Source of the DNA: a virus
IMG/VR virus record: IMGVR_UViG_3300033142_000699
Span: 1-39,604 of that record
DNA: 39,604 nt
Reading direction: 5' to 3' (one strand)
A program made the position numbers and the translations under genes. The notes beneath the pieces are model-generated. The model worked only from the letters and a program-made list of their open reading frames with translations, searched no databases and had not been told where the DNA came from. Positions 28,815 through 39,457 of this stretch are shown piece after piece (positions within the stretch are counted from its first letter, which is position 1; every line of letters begins with the position of its first letter).

Positions 28815-29924
28815 ATGGGAGCAGCAACAGCAGTAACAGTAGGCTTAGGATTAGCTGGAGCAGGTTTAAGTTTTGCTCAAGCAAGAAAATTAGCAGCTGA
28901 TAATAGAGAGGCTAATAGATTAGCTGCAGCACAAATGGCTGAGTTAAGAAAAAGAGCTGAAATTAAATTTACAGACGAATTAAGTCTAAACCAAGATGTT
29001 TACCAAGAACAAATAGAACAAAATTTACAAGTAAGTACAGATTTAATTAATGCAGCACAAGAAGCGGGACCACGAGAGGTAGCTGCTTTAGCAGGAAGAA
29101 TAGGAGCCAGTCAAGCACAAACAGCTGAAGCTATTCGTTTATCTAAAATGCAAAGACAGGATGAAATCGAAGAGGCACAGATTGAAGAAGAGTCAGCTAT
29201 TAATCAACAGTTATTAGCAATGGATGTAGCACAGATGCAAGATGCAGCCGCAAGAGATGCACAAACAAGAGCGGGTGTTGCTTCAGCTACCATGAGTGGT
29301 ATACAGGCTTTAGGAAGTGCTTTGACTTCAGTTGCTGAAAACGCACCTTTATATGCTAAAAGTAGAGAAGCAAGACAAGCAGGAAAAGTTTTTGAAAAAA
29401 ACAAAGGTTTATTAACTAAAGCAGGAGTTTCAAAAGAACAATATATTCTTGATCCTACTAAATATCAAAATATAATTTTTAATACAGACGGTAGTCGTAT
29501 AGCTGATGTAGGTGTTAAAGCAATTGATGTATCTACTGATATGAAAGTAGATCCTATAGATATGAATGTAGAACTTCCCGTAAAACTTATGAAATCAAAA
29601 CCTTTAAATAAGACAGCGAGGTACATCCCAGCAGGACCAGGAAGATTGGATTATATTCCAAATCCAGATTATGTTGAGCCAAGTGCTCCTCTGAGTGAAC
29701 TAACACCTGAGTTGATGAAGGAAAATATTGCGGATATGGGTTTTAATACTGGAATTGTTTCTCCTATGCAACAAAATATAAATGATCAGGTAGTAGCTGC
29801 TGGTGGTTCTTTAAGGCCACAACTACAACTTAGTCCAGATGTCGGCATGCAAGGTTATATGCCAGGATTAGTTCCTCAGCAAAGCTATGATGATTTACTA
29901 AAAAAATATGGAATAAGACTTTAA
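28815..29924 (+). CDS. Internal virion (ejection) protein, small
   Basis: A 369-residue protein. Residues 3-22 are a Gly/Ala/Val hydrophobic segment (ATAVTVGLGLAGAGLSFAQA). A long Ala/Gln/Glu-rich helical region follows to about residue 175, with heptad-like spacing, and then a more extended C-terminal domain (GFNTGIVSPMQQN, MPGLVPQQSYDDLLKKYGI). This matches internal ejection proteins of podoviruses such as T7 gp14, the first protein expelled into the outer membrane. It opens a run of three such genes of rising size, as in T7 (gp14-15-16) and in the cargo genes of crAss-like phages. Its start lies one base after the GNAT-like gene. Confidence 0.62.
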   Translation: MGAATAVTVGLGLAGAGLSFAQARKLAADNREANRLAAAQMAELRKRAEIKFTDELSLNQDVYQEQIEQNLQVSTDLINAAQEAGPREVAALAGRIGASQAQTAEAIRLSKMQRQDEIEEAQIEEESAINQQLLAMDVAQMQDAAARDAQTRAGVASATMSGIQALGSALTSVAENAPLYAKSREARQAGKVFEKNKGLLTKAGVSKEQYILDPTKYQNIIFNTDGSRIADVGVKAIDVSTDMKVDPIDMNVELPVKLMKSKPLNKTARYIPAGPGRLDYIPNPDYVEPSAPLSELTPELMKENIADMGFNTGIVSPMQQNINDQVVAAGGSLRPQLQLSPDVGMQGYMPGLVPQQSYDDLLKKYGIRL

Positions 29925-29928
29925 TATT

Positions 29929-31674
29929 ATGGCAAGACCTAACTTAAACTTTAACACATTTGTACCTGAAGATTTACAAAAGTCTACTATAGATTGGGGT
30001 GCGGTAACTTCTGGCTTAACTGCTCAACTTACAAAGATAAAAAAAGATAGAGAAGAAAAAAGAGCTGAGTTTGAAGATAAAACTTATGAAAACACTCGTA
30101 AACTTAGAGATTTAGAGCAATACGACAACCCTACATTAAACTCTTTAGTTATAGACGCATCAGGTTCAGCACAAGAATATTTGAGAACACAAAATCAAAT
30201 GTTTAAAAATGGTTTAATATCACAGTCAGAGTATACCAAAGCTATGGATAGAATATCAGGTAACTTTGCTGACTTTTCAAAAGCTGCAAAAAACTATGAT
30301 AAATCTTATCAAGATTACCAAGCAAGAATTGCTGCTGATCCTTCAAAAAATTATTTAGGTTCTTCAAAAATTGAACAAGACTTTGCTGAAGGTGCTTTGG
30401 CATTTGGTAATTTAAAAGGTTTAGTTGAATATGTAAACCCACAGTCAGGAGAAATATCTTTAGTAAGGCCTAATGAGGATGGTTCTATACCAACTGATCC
30501 GTCTAAACATATACCTTTTTCTGGTATGAATAATCGTATGAATTTTAGGCAAGACATTTATAATGTTGGACTCATACAAAAAGGTATAGTAGATTCTTTA
30601 GGTACTACAATAGAATCAACAGGAACAATAGATGATGCTACTATTTTTACTGAAACTGCTACTGCAAGTTTAGATAAATATGTAGATGGTATGATGGTTA
30701 AAAATTTAGATGTTGCCAGTGTTCTGGTCGACACTAAAGGTGGTTACTACACTACTACTGATTTAAACGACACCAATCCAAACGCTATTCATATTAATTA
30801 TTCTAATAATAATCAGCCTACAATTATAGAAGGAGAAAGATGGGATAAACAAAGTGATGTAGCCAGAGAATATTTAAAGGAAAGAATGACTGATATGATA
30901 GATAATAAAGCTAAAGCTATCAGGACTAAATTTGAACCAGCTTCTGCTACATCAGGTAGACTTGACAAAGAGTATGATAGGTTAGAACAAAAACTTCCAG
31001 TATATACTAATAAAGTACAAGTGGGAGGAACCGTACAAACAGGTATTGATTACTTAACAAAAGGTGATGATGGTTTAGGTAAGTTTGTGGGTGGTGATCC
31101 TAATATAGCTTTTGGCGTAGAGGGACCAAGTAGTGATACTGATGCTGATATTCAAAAAAGATTCTTTAATGTTACAAATTCTTATATACCTACACCCGTA
31201 AAACAACACTTTGGAAGAAATCCTTTATTAATACAATATTTTGACGAGGTTGAAGTTCAAGATAATGGTGATGGAACGTTTAGTAATTATTATATTGATC
31301 ATGATGGGACACGAGTTAAAATGAAAGACAACCAAATACCAGGTTCTACTCAAGATAGTCCAATTAAAAATAGCTTTAATAGCGAAGATGAAGCTAAAGA
31401 AAATTTACCTAAAATGGATCGTAAGAATGAATTTATGACAGTTGAATTTGGAGGTATCAATTATCTAATACCAGAGATAAGAGGTAGAAGAACAGACGAG
31501 GTTTGGATTTCAATACAAGAAAATGTAATTAATCAGGCTGTTGATAGATATAATGATGATATGTACCAAGAGGTTTACGGAAGAGGAAGACCAGGAAGTG
31601 ACCAGGAAGTGGAGGTGCAGGATCAAGATATAACGACTAATAATGAACGAACAGGCAATAAAAGACGGGTATGA
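29929..31674 (+). CDS. Internal virion (ejection) protein, middle
   Basis: A 581-residue protein of mixed, highly polar composition. Residues about 1-130 are helical and charged (TAQLTKIKKDREEKRAEFED, then YLRTQNQMFKNGLISQ). The rest includes FFNVTNSYIPTPVKQHFGRN and NEFMTVEFGGINYLIPEIRG. No enzyme motif is recognised. It lies between two proteins with ejection-protein features, and its gene overlaps the giant one by 32 bases, indicating coordinated production. By position it corresponds to T7 gp15 or a crAss-like cargo protein. That assignment is inferred from order and composition, not from a recognised domain. Confidence 0.55.
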   Translation: MARPNLNFNTFVPEDLQKSTIDWGAVTSGLTAQLTKIKKDREEKRAEFEDKTYENTRKLRDLEQYDNPTLNSLVIDASGSAQEYLRTQNQMFKNGLISQSEYTKAMDRISGNFADFSKAAKNYDKSYQDYQARIAADPSKNYLGSSKIEQDFAEGALAFGNLKGLVEYVNPQSGEISLVRPNEDGSIPTDPSKHIPFSGMNNRMNFRQDIYNVGLIQKGIVDSLGTTIESTGTIDDATIFTETATASLDKYVDGMMVKNLDVASVLVDTKGGYYTTTDLNDTNPNAIHINYSNNNQPTIIEGERWDKQSDVAREYLKERMTDMIDNKAKAIRTKFEPASATSGRLDKEYDRLEQKLPVYTNKVQVGGTVQTGIDYLTKGDDGLGKFVGGDPNIAFGVEGPSSDTDADIQKRFFNVTNSYIPTPVKQHFGRNPLLIQYFDEVEVQDNGDGTFSNYYIDHDGTRVKMKDNQIPGSTQDSPIKNSFNSEDEAKENLPKMDRKNEFMTVEFGGINYLIPEIRGRRTDEVWISIQENVINQAVDRYNDDMYQEVYGRGRPGSDQEVEVQDQDITTNNERTGNKRRV

Positions 31675-34600
31675 CTACTTTGTAAAAACGGGATACAAAG
31701 GTACATTAGAAGACTACATTCAATTAATGGCTACCAATCCTAATGCTGTTAAGGATACTTATATTTATTTTCAAGAAACTGGTTATAGAGGTTCAGAAGA
31801 AGATTTTAATGTTTTATTTGGATTAAATCAAGGTGTAAAAAAAAAAGACACTCCGATGGTTACTCCAGAAGTTTCAGATGGCACTGGGGAAACGGAAATT
31901 ACGGAGGAAGTTTTACAAGAAGAGGAGGGGGTACCAGCTATGTCGGCTGGTTTACCAGAAGATGATTTAATTCCACAAGCTCAAGAAGTAAGGCCATATA
32001 GTCCTATTGGTTCTGAAACAAATTTCGAAGATTTATCTGTTGGTGAAAAAGACACACTATTAGAAAGAACATTTGGTAAAACTGTTGTAACTGATTTGTT
32101 TGGTGATATGTATCGTTCTTTTATGCAAGGCCAAGCACAAGGTGGATCAGTAGATGAATCATTAGAGTTATTGGGTAAATCCAGAGTGGGTGCCGACATA
32201 ACATCTGAAGACATACAAGATTTTATTGCAGCACAAAAAAGAATGCAAGCAGCTGGTGTTTCTGATGAAATGAAAGATTTTAACAGAATTTATCAGGAAT
32301 CAGGTGGAGGTGCATGGGGTTGGGTAAAGGGTGTAGTTGCTAATCCTACTACAATACCTCAGTTATTTGTTTCTTCAGTAAGTGCAATGTTAAACCCTAC
32401 TGTATTAGCTGGTGCTGGTGCTGGTGCAGCTATTGGTTCTGCTGCAACACCAATTGGAACTGCTGTAGGTTTTTTTGCTGGTGCTGGTATTACATTAGAA
32501 ACAGGATTGACTTTTGCAGAATTATTACAGAAAGAAGTACAAGAAAAAGGACTTAAATTTGATGAAGAAGGAGTTCGTCAAGTATTAGAAGATAGAGGTT
32601 CGATGAGTCAAATAAGAACTCGAGCTGCTGCAAGAGGTGCTGTTATAGGTGCCATAGACGGTATAGCATCTAAAGTTGGTATAAAAGTTGGTGCTAAAGT
32701 TTTAGGAGGAAAGGCATATGGTGTTGGTACTAAACTAAAAGCTGCTGGTGCTGTTATTGGAACTGAAGCTGTAGGAGGTTCAACAGGAGAAGTTGCAGGA
32801 CGTTTAGCAGCAGGACAAGAGATGGATGCAGCTGAAATACTTTTTGAGGGTGTAGCTGGAACAGCAACTGCACCTGCTACACTTGGTATTGCCGCTTACA
32901 AAGCACCCAAATATTATGTAAACATTAGTAAATTTAATGAGAACGAAAAAGATATAGCACGTGTAACTCCAGAAGAAATGAATGAGATGGTATATGAATC
33001 ATCAGATGCAGATTTCATGAACATGGAACTAACGATTAAAAATAATCCTAAGTTAAATCAGGATATGAAAAATCGTAGAGAAAAAATTTATAGTAAAGGT
33101 GCAGCACAAAAACAAATCTTAGATGCAAATCCTAACATAAGTCAAGAAAAATTAGACAAGCTTGTTCCTTTACAAGAAGAACTTAATAAGTTAGAAAACA
33201 ATCAATCACAACCAGCAAAAAGAAGAAAAAAAGAAATAGTTGCTCAAATGAACCAAATAGAAGATGGTTCAGCAGAAGTAGAAATAGATGTTACAACTGA
33301 AGAAGCAAGAAAGTCATTAGAAACAGACAACGAACTTTCTGTGGAAATGAGAAAACAAGGACGACCAGGTCCTGACATGGTTATAATTAACGATGCAAGT
33401 ATAGAAGAACGTAGACAAAAATTAATAAGAGAAAAACAAGGACAGAAAAAAGATGTAAAAGAAGCACCTGCCAGTCCTGAAGTTCAACAAGAGGCAAAAG
33501 ACTTAGACCAAGCTGTTAAAATAGATACTGATGAAACAACCGATATAACTGAAACTACAGAGGTTACTGAAGAAACACAAGTAACCGAAGAACCACAGGT
33601 TACTGAAGAAACACAGGTTACTGAAGAAACACAAATTACTCAAGCAGGTAATATTTTTGATAATCAACTAACAGAAGGGGAAACTAAAGTAAAAAATATA
33701 AGTGATATACAAGTTGTAGAAACAAGTAACCCAGAAGTAAATAAGGGTAAAGTTAGTGTTTCAGGTCAATTTTCAAAAGGATACGAATCAATTGTAGGTG
33801 ATCCTAAATTAAATAAAGACAGAAGAAATGTAGTTACAAAGAAAAGTAAAGTAAAAGATGGTGTTAGAATAGAAGAAGATGTTGACTTAGTATTTGACGA
33901 GTACACCTTACCTGATGGTAGTAAAGTCTTTTCTTTAGTAAACCCTAATCATAGAGACTCAGCAGGAAGACCAGGAGTATATGGAGTAAATCTAACTTAT
34001 GATGCTAACTCTAATGTTACTTTGAATGATGTAAAAGATGTATTGATAAATAAAATGAATAAAATTACTTCAGAAGTTACTGGAGTAGAAACTAAAACAA
34101 CACAAGATGCCACTACGCAGCAAAGCACAACTCAGGTGGATGGCCAAAAACAAACCCAACCTGTTCAAGATGTTTCTAAGCGAGACACCAGACGTAAGCA
34201 GTCTACCCGAAAGAAGCAAGGCCAGCAAAATGAGAACACGAAAAAAGCGGAAACGCAAGCGAAAGTAGGAAAACTTTCAGCTATAGGACCAAACCTTTAT
34301 ATTAATAGAACAAAACCTGATGCACCTGTATCAGATTCTTTTATAGATAAATTTACAAAACCTGCAAAACGAGCTCTTGCGGTACTTAAAAAAATATTAC
34401 CTGATACTATAGTAGTTATTCATGAAACAAACGAAGCATACCAAAAAGCAACAAATACAGAGGGTAAACCATCACGTGGACTTTTTAATCCAAACAATAA
34501 TGTTATACATATCAATGCTGAGTTAGCAACCAACCGTACTTTGGCACATGAAATTTTTCATGCATTACTAAAAAATAAATTAGGAAGTGAGACCAGGATA

Positions 34601-37600
34601 GCCGCTTTATCAAACAGAATGCTACAAGCATTAAAAAAAGCTGAGTTAGATCCTAAAGTAAGACAAGCGATAGAAAAATATTTAGAACAATATAAGAAGA
34701 TAAACGAAGGTAATGAAGCAAGATTAGCCTTTGCGGCTGAAGAATATATGGCAGAAGTTTTTGCTTTTATAGCAAATAACTATACACAGTTAAAAGCTCC
34801 AGAACAAAGTATTATAAAAAGATTTTTAAGTAAGGTAAGTAATTTATTAGGGCTAACTGCCGAAGATGTTATTGCTACAGATGAAGCTTTGATTGATTTA
34901 GTAAACAATGTAGCACAAAAATTAGCTGCTGGTGAAACAGTTTTGGAAAGTGATATAAAAGCGTTAGATGATTTTAAAGGAGGTAAGAAAGTTAAAAACC
35001 CTGCTTCTGCACTTAAAACACAAACCGTAGGTGGTTTCGAGGTAAGTTATACTCAACAAGATAGTATAGCAGAAATGATTAAAAAAGGTTTAGTTACTGA
35101 GCCTAAAGATGTAAGTTTCTTAGAAGGTAACGAAACTGTTATAACAGCTCCAGATGACATGTTAGCAGGAGAGATTAAATATAATGGTAAAGTTATTTTT
35201 GAAGGTGAGGGTGGTGTGTTTTTTGTAACTAAGTTTGGTGATGTATGGGCTTCAGGTAACAAAGGAACTGCAAATAATATAGCTAAAAATTTAAATAAAC
35301 AATTAGAAACTAATGGTGGTAAAGCATACTTAACTTTAACTAAAGGATCAGATGCAAAATTAGTTAGTAGTGCTTCTGGTGTAAATTCTACTTTAGCAAT
35401 ATTAAACACAATGTTAGATAATAAATTAATTACCCCATCTAATTTTAGAAGTGCAGTTTCTGCAGCTGTTAAAAGTGCAGGAGGTACAATTAATTTAAGA
35501 CAAAGTGCTAAAGATTTAAAAACAGATATACAAAAATATTTTACTAATCCAAAAACATCAACCTTTGAAAAACGAGGAGATGTGGTTAGAGATATTGTAG
35601 GAGAAATAGCTAAAAATCTTCCTAAAGAAGATAGAAGTGCTATTATTAATTTTTTAGATGGTAATCCAAATAAGTCTTTAGCAAAGAAAACATCAGCAAC
35701 TGCTAACGGGTTAGTTGATTTAATTGCTCGTATAGCAGCTGAACAACTTACGAAAGGTTTGAATACTGGAGATGTTTATGCAATTGTAGAAATCAACAGT
35801 CCTGTTGAGGTTAAAGAAGATTCTCATCCAAGCTATCCATTTCACATATCAATAAAAGATGGTGGTAAACCTATATTACATTTACCACAAAACAGACAAT
35901 CAGGAAGTGAGGTATTAATACAAAAATCAGGTGTAGAATACAAGGTTCGTAATGTATCTATAGTAGAAGGTAGATACAAAACTAAATCAGAAGTTAAGAC
36001 TCAGATTATAACTGAATCACAAAACAATGCAGATATAATATTTCAAAAGTCAGATAGTATAAATGATGTTGTTGCAAAAGCAAGAGGGAGAGATTATAGT
36101 GACGCAGCTATATATGAATACTTAAGAAACAATAGAAAGCTATCTGTAGACGAAGCAAGAGCTGCACTGGAAACAAAAGGACAAGATATGGCTGGTATGC
36201 CATTTGAATTTGGTACTGTTGAGGGTGGTATAAATGAAGGGCAAACTCTTTACAATGAAATAACTTATGAGTTAAATAAATATATTGCAGAAAATCCAGA
36301 TGCTACACCAATACAAGTAGCTAAAAGAGGATTAGAAATATTAAGAAACAATGATATATTTAAAAAACAACCTGATATAACAAAGGCTGAATTAGAAATA
36401 TCTTATGATGGTGTATTAAATAAAGTAAAAAGCAAAGCAATCAGAAGACGTATAGCCAGATTAAAGAGAGATTTATTTATAAGAAAAAAAGGACAAAGAG
36501 ATTTAAGAAGAATACAATTACAACTAAACAAACTTCTTAAAACTTATTTACCAAAAGAAGCTCAACTAAGTAAAACAGAACTTACACGTTTAATTAATGA
36601 AATAGCAAAAGCAACTCCTGACTCTATTTTATCTGTAGGTAATAAAATATTTGATGTTATTGGTAGACAAAGAAACAAATTAAAACAGAAGCGTATAAAA
36701 GAAATAAAAGACCTGGTCAGAAAACAGGCACAAGGTACAGCACCAAAACAAAAAGCTACAAACTTAGAAGCACAAGGTAAGCAGTTTTTCAAAGATATTT
36801 TAGAAGTTGTTATGGCTGTTACAAAGTCAGATAAACAAGAAGCTGATGGCTTTACACCAAGACAAAAGGCATTACTTAAAATTGCAAACGAAATAAAAGC
36901 AAAAGAAAAAGAAACTAATATTGCCTTAGAAAAACAAAAGCGTGGTGAAAAGCTAACAGTTCAAGAAGTGTCTTTAATTAATAAAGTATTAGCTTATGAT
37001 ACATTTGCTAATCTACAAAGTTTAGAATTAGAAGCAGTTGAAGGAGTTTTGAAACAATTGAAAGACACTAAGAAAGCATCAATAGCTTTACTTAACATGT
37101 CAAGATTAGAAAGAGCTGAAATAAATAATTCGTTATCTCAACAAGCTATAAATCAAATAAGAGAAAACTATCCAATGTTGTTTAATGAAGATGGTACTCT
37201 TAAAAATGAAAACGATTTAGCTCAGGATGAAAACCAAAGATCATTAGGACCATTTAGAAAAAGATTAGCTAAATGGTGGGAAACGTATCCATTAACAAAA
37301 GGTATTGGTATAGCAAATTATTTTAGAAACAGACTGTCTCATTTGGGAACCCTGATGAATTTGTTAGACAATGTTGCAAAGAAAAATACATTTTTTTACA
37401 AAAATGTTTACTTAGCATTAAATAGAATGCATACAAAAGCATTACGTGGATATTACAATCAAATGGAAAACTTAAATTCTATTGCAGCATCTATTGATGG
37501 TGTAGATGATTATGCAGATTTAAAAACAAAAATCCCACAAGACTTAGTAGAGTTAAAAGTAGAAGGAAGAAAAGATCCTAAAACTTTTAGTATTGACCAG

Positions 37601-39457
37601 TTGATGAGAATATATGCATTGTCTAAAAATCCTGTGCAAAGAAAAAAATTATTAAAGAATGGGATAGGTGAAACTCAATTAAGAATAATTGAAGATGAAA
37701 TTGGACCAATTGCAATAGAGTTTGCAGATAAGATTGTAGATTATTTAAGTAATAGTTATTTTGAAAGTATAAACGATGTGTATGTTCAGAACAATTATGT
37801 TAATCTAAATCCTGTAGAAAATTATTTTCCTACACGAAGTGTCTCAAAAGAAGATGTGTCTAAAGATTTAATAGCTGGTAATTTTAGTAAAGTATTTAAT
37901 GCAGAAACTGCACCTGCTTTAAAAGACAGAAGTGATACTGAAGGAGAGATATCAGAAAACGAAACCTTTACAGCTGCTTTAGAAAATCATGTAACTCAAA
38001 TGGAACGGTTCAAAGCTTACGCACCAGGAGTAAAAAACTTAACAGCTATTTTTAACACACCAGCGGTAAATACATTGATGAAAGAATTGGGTATTGAACA
38101 AACAGTGTATAGGTCAATAAACTTAGCCATTAATCCAAACGCTGGTGCGGTTGCTCCTGATTGGATTGGTAGGTTATTAAGTAAGTTTACTGGATTTGCT
38201 TTATCATTTAAAGCTGTGCAGTTGGTAAAACAAGCAACATCTTTTGTAAATGCTTATGAAGATTTTCCTGGAGTTAAAGGAAGTAAGGTGCCAAAACCTG
38301 TTCAGTTTATATTTGGTATGACTAAAATTTTAGCAAACTTACCAAAGTATATGGATTTAGCAAAACAAATATCTCCAGACTTTGCTGATCGTGTACGTAA
38401 AGGTTTAGAAGGTGATATTTACAGATTAGAGACTGGTAGTAGAACGGTAAAACCTGTAGAAAAAAGAACAGCAGGAAAAGATAGAGAGGCACAAATAAAT
38501 AGATTTGTAAAATTATTTAAACAAGCTGCAGCCAGTCCAACAGTAATGGGAGATATACTTGGTGTTATGGGATACATGATAAACTATGAAGCAAATATTG
38601 AAAATGGTATGTCAAAAGCAGAAGCTGCAGCAGCATTTAATGAGTACAATGCAACTCAGCAGTCCAGAAGAGGAACAGATAAAATACCTATTCAACAAAA
38701 TCAAGACAATTTATCCAGAGCTTTTACTATGTTTGGTAGTACATTGTTTTTACAAATAAATAAAGTTTTACAAGCTCAGGCAAATATCATGCGTTCTTTA
38801 GGAGAAGGTAAAGGAGTAAAAGGAAGAATAAGTAACGTAAGAAGTAAAGATATAAAGTCAATAGCATTAAATTATGCAGGTGCAAACGTTATGTTTGCTT
38901 TAGCAGCTAACATGGCTAAATTACTAAAAGGTAATGATGAGGACGAAGAAGTAGTAATGGAAAGATTAAAAGACGCTCTTTATGGTTTAAATTTATTATA
39001 TCAAATACCTTTGATAGGAGGTGCAGCTGAAGAGGTAATTAATAAAGCAAAAGGAAGACCAGGATATGGGGATGATGTAGTCAATCCATACAAATCTGTA
39101 TTTAGAAAAATAGCTAAAGCTACGCAAGAAGGAAGTAGTGTAAAAGGATTGCAGCCACTTGTTGAGATAATTATAGGAGCACAGGTTGATCCTTTTGTTG
39201 GAGTTTATAATGCTTTTGCAGGAGATACAGAAGAACAGTCCAAAGCTATCTATGACATATTAGGTATTAGTCCATCATATCAACCATCTTTAGGCATGTC
39301 ATTTTCAAGTGAAGATATGCAATATATAAAAAAGACTGATCCTGATTTATATAAGTTATTGCAACAACAAAAAAGAGGAAAAAACAAGTTGATGCCGAAG
39401 TCTCAAATGAAAAGAGAAAACCCTGAATTATATTATAGCTTATATGGAAACGAGTAA
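31643..39457 (+). CDS. Giant internal virion / polyvalent-type protein with zincin motif
   Basis: A 2604-residue protein. Residues 5-29 and 35-59 are a tandem 30-residue repeat (YFVKTGYKG and YFQETGYRG). Residues about 251-290 form a Gly/Ala hydrophobic, membrane-like stretch. Residues about 630-665 are a Thr/Glu repeat linker (VTEETQ). A zinc-metalloprotease motif HEIFH lies at 969-973, with Glu residues near 1033-1038 as a possible third ligand. A long Lys/Glu helical region follows (about 1580-1860). The C-terminal part resembles the structural parts of large phage polyvalent proteins (NLNPVENYFPTRSVS, QNQDNLSRAFTMFGSTLF). It likely sits inside the capsid and is ejected, the zincin perhaps opening the cell wall or acting on host protein. 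No RNA polymerase DxDGD motif was seen. Confidence 0.7.
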   Translation: MNEQAIKDGYDYFVKTGYKGTLEDYIQLMATNPNAVKDTYIYFQETGYRGSEEDFNVLFGLNQGVKKKDTPMVTPEVSDGTGETEITEEVLQEEEGVPAMSAGLPEDDLIPQAQEVRPYSPIGSETNFEDLSVGEKDTLLERTFGKTVVTDLFGDMYRSFMQGQAQGGSVDESLELLGKSRVGADITSEDIQDFIAAQKRMQAAGVSDEMKDFNRIYQESGGGAWGWVKGVVANPTTIPQLFVSSVSAMLNPTVLAGAGAGAAIGSAATPIGTAVGFFAGAGITLETGLTFAELLQKEVQEKGLKFDEEGVRQVLEDRGSMSQIRTRAAARGAVIGAIDGIASKVGIKVGAKVLGGKAYGVGTKLKAAGAVIGTEAVGGSTGEVAGRLAAGQEMDAAEILFEGVAGTATAPATLGIAAYKAPKYYVNISKFNENEKDIARVTPEEMNEMVYESSDADFMNMELTIKNNPKLNQDMKNRREKIYSKGAAQKQILDANPNISQEKLDKLVPLQEELNKLENNQSQPAKRRKKEIVAQMNQIEDGSAEVEIDVTTEEARKSLETDNELSVEMRKQGRPGPDMVIINDASIEERRQKLIREKQGQKKDVKEAPASPEVQQEAKDLDQAVKIDTDETTDITETTEVTEETQVTEEPQVTEETQVTEETQITQAGNIFDNQLTEGETKVKNISDIQVVETSNPEVNKGKVSVSGQFSKGYESIVGDPKLNKDRRNVVTKKSKVKDGVRIEEDVDLVFDEYTLPDGSKVFSLVNPNHRDSAGRPGVYGVNLTYDANSNVTLNDVKDVLINKMNKITSEVTGVETKTTQDATTQQSTTQVDGQKQTQPVQDVSKRDTRRKQSTRKKQGQQNENTKKAETQAKVGKLSAIGPNLYINRTKPDAPVSDSFIDKFTKPAKRALAVLKKILPDTIVVIHETNEAYQKATNTEGKPSRGLFNPNNNVIHINAELATNRTLAHEIFHALLKNKLGSETRIAALSNRMLQALKKAELDPKVRQAIEKYLEQYKKINEGNEARLAFAAEEYMAEVFAFIANNYTQLKAPEQSIIKRFLSKVSNLLGLTAEDVIATDEALIDLVNNVAQKLAAGETVLESDIKALDDFKGGKKVKNPASALKTQTVGGFEVSYTQQDSIAEMIKKGLVTEPKDVSFLEGNETVITAPDDMLAGEIKYNGKVIFEGEGGVFFVTKFGDVWASGNKGTANNIAKNLNKQLETNGGKAYLTLTKGSDAKLVSSASGVNSTLAILNTMLDNKLITPSNFRSAVSAAVKSAGGTINLRQSAKDLKTDIQKYFTNPKTSTFEKRGDVVRDIVGEIAKNLPKEDRSAIINFLDGNPNKSLAKKTSATANGLVDLIARIAAEQLTKGLNTGDVYAIVEINSPVEVKEDSHPSYPFHISIKDGGKPILHLPQNRQSGSEVLIQKSGVEYKVRNVSIVEGRYKTKSEVKTQIITESQNNADIIFQKSDSINDVVAKARGRDYSDAAIYEYLRNNRKLSVDEARAALETKGQDMAGMPFEFGTVEGGINEGQTLYNEITYELNKYIAENPDATPIQVAKRGLEILRNNDIFKKQPDITKAELEISYDGVLNKVKSKAIRRRIARLKRDLFIRKKGQRDLRRIQLQLNKLLKTYLPKEAQLSKTELTRLINEIAKATPDSILSVGNKIFDVIGRQRNKLKQKRIKEIKDLVRKQAQGTAPKQKATNLEAQGKQFFKDILEVVMAVTKSDKQEADGFTPRQKALLKIANEIKAKEKETNIALEKQKRGEKLTVQEVSLINKVLAYDTFANLQSLELEAVEGVLKQLKDTKKASIALLNMSRLERAEINNSLSQQAINQIRENYPMLFNEDGTLKNENDLAQDENQRSLGPFRKRLAKWWETYPLTKGIGIANYFRNRLSHLGTLMNLLDNVAKKNTFFYKNVYLALNRMHTKALRGYYNQMENLNSIAASIDGVDDYADLKTKIPQDLVELKVEGRKDPKTFSIDQLMRIYALSKNPVQRKKLLKNGIGETQLRIIEDEIGPIAIEFADKIVDYLSNSYFESINDVYVQNNYVNLNPVENYFPTRSVSKEDVSKDLIAGNFSKVFNAETAPALKDRSDTEGEISENETFTAALENHVTQMERFKAYAPGVKNLTAIFNTPAVNTLMKELGIEQTVYRSINLAINPNAGAVAPDWIGRLLSKFTGFALSFKAVQLVKQATSFVNAYEDFPGVKGSKVPKPVQFIFGMTKILANLPKYMDLAKQISPDFADRVRKGLEGDIYRLETGSRTVKPVEKRTAGKDREAQINRFVKLFKQAAASPTVMGDILGVMGYMINYEANIENGMSKAEAAAAFNEYNATQQSRRGTDKIPIQQNQDNLSRAFTMFGSTLFLQINKVLQAQANIMRSLGEGKGVKGRISNVRSKDIKSIALNYAGANVMFALAANMAKLLKGNDEDEEVVMERLKDALYGLNLLYQIPLIGGAAEEVINKAKGRPGYGDDVVNPYKSVFRKIAKATQEGSSVKGLQPLVEIIIGAQVDPFVGVYNAFAGDTEEQSKAIYDILGISPSYQPSLGMSFSSEDMQYIKKTDPDLYKLLQQQKRGKNKLMPKSQMKRENPELYYSLYGNE
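33531..33637 (+). repeat. Thr/Glu-rich coding repeat linker
   Basis: Short in-frame repeats of the type VTEETQ (also ITETTEVTEETQ and VTEEPQ) encode an acidic linker between the N-terminal block and the domain before the zincin of the giant protein. The DNA repeats ACTGAAGAAACACA-like units, so copy number could vary between strains. Confidence 0.7.

Noticed and set aside
31643-39457. The giant protein as a virion RNA polymerase, as found in some crAss-like phages
   Set aside because: No DxDGD-type catalytic motif was found on reading the protein; the zincin motif and helical regions fit an ejection or polyvalent-type protein better.
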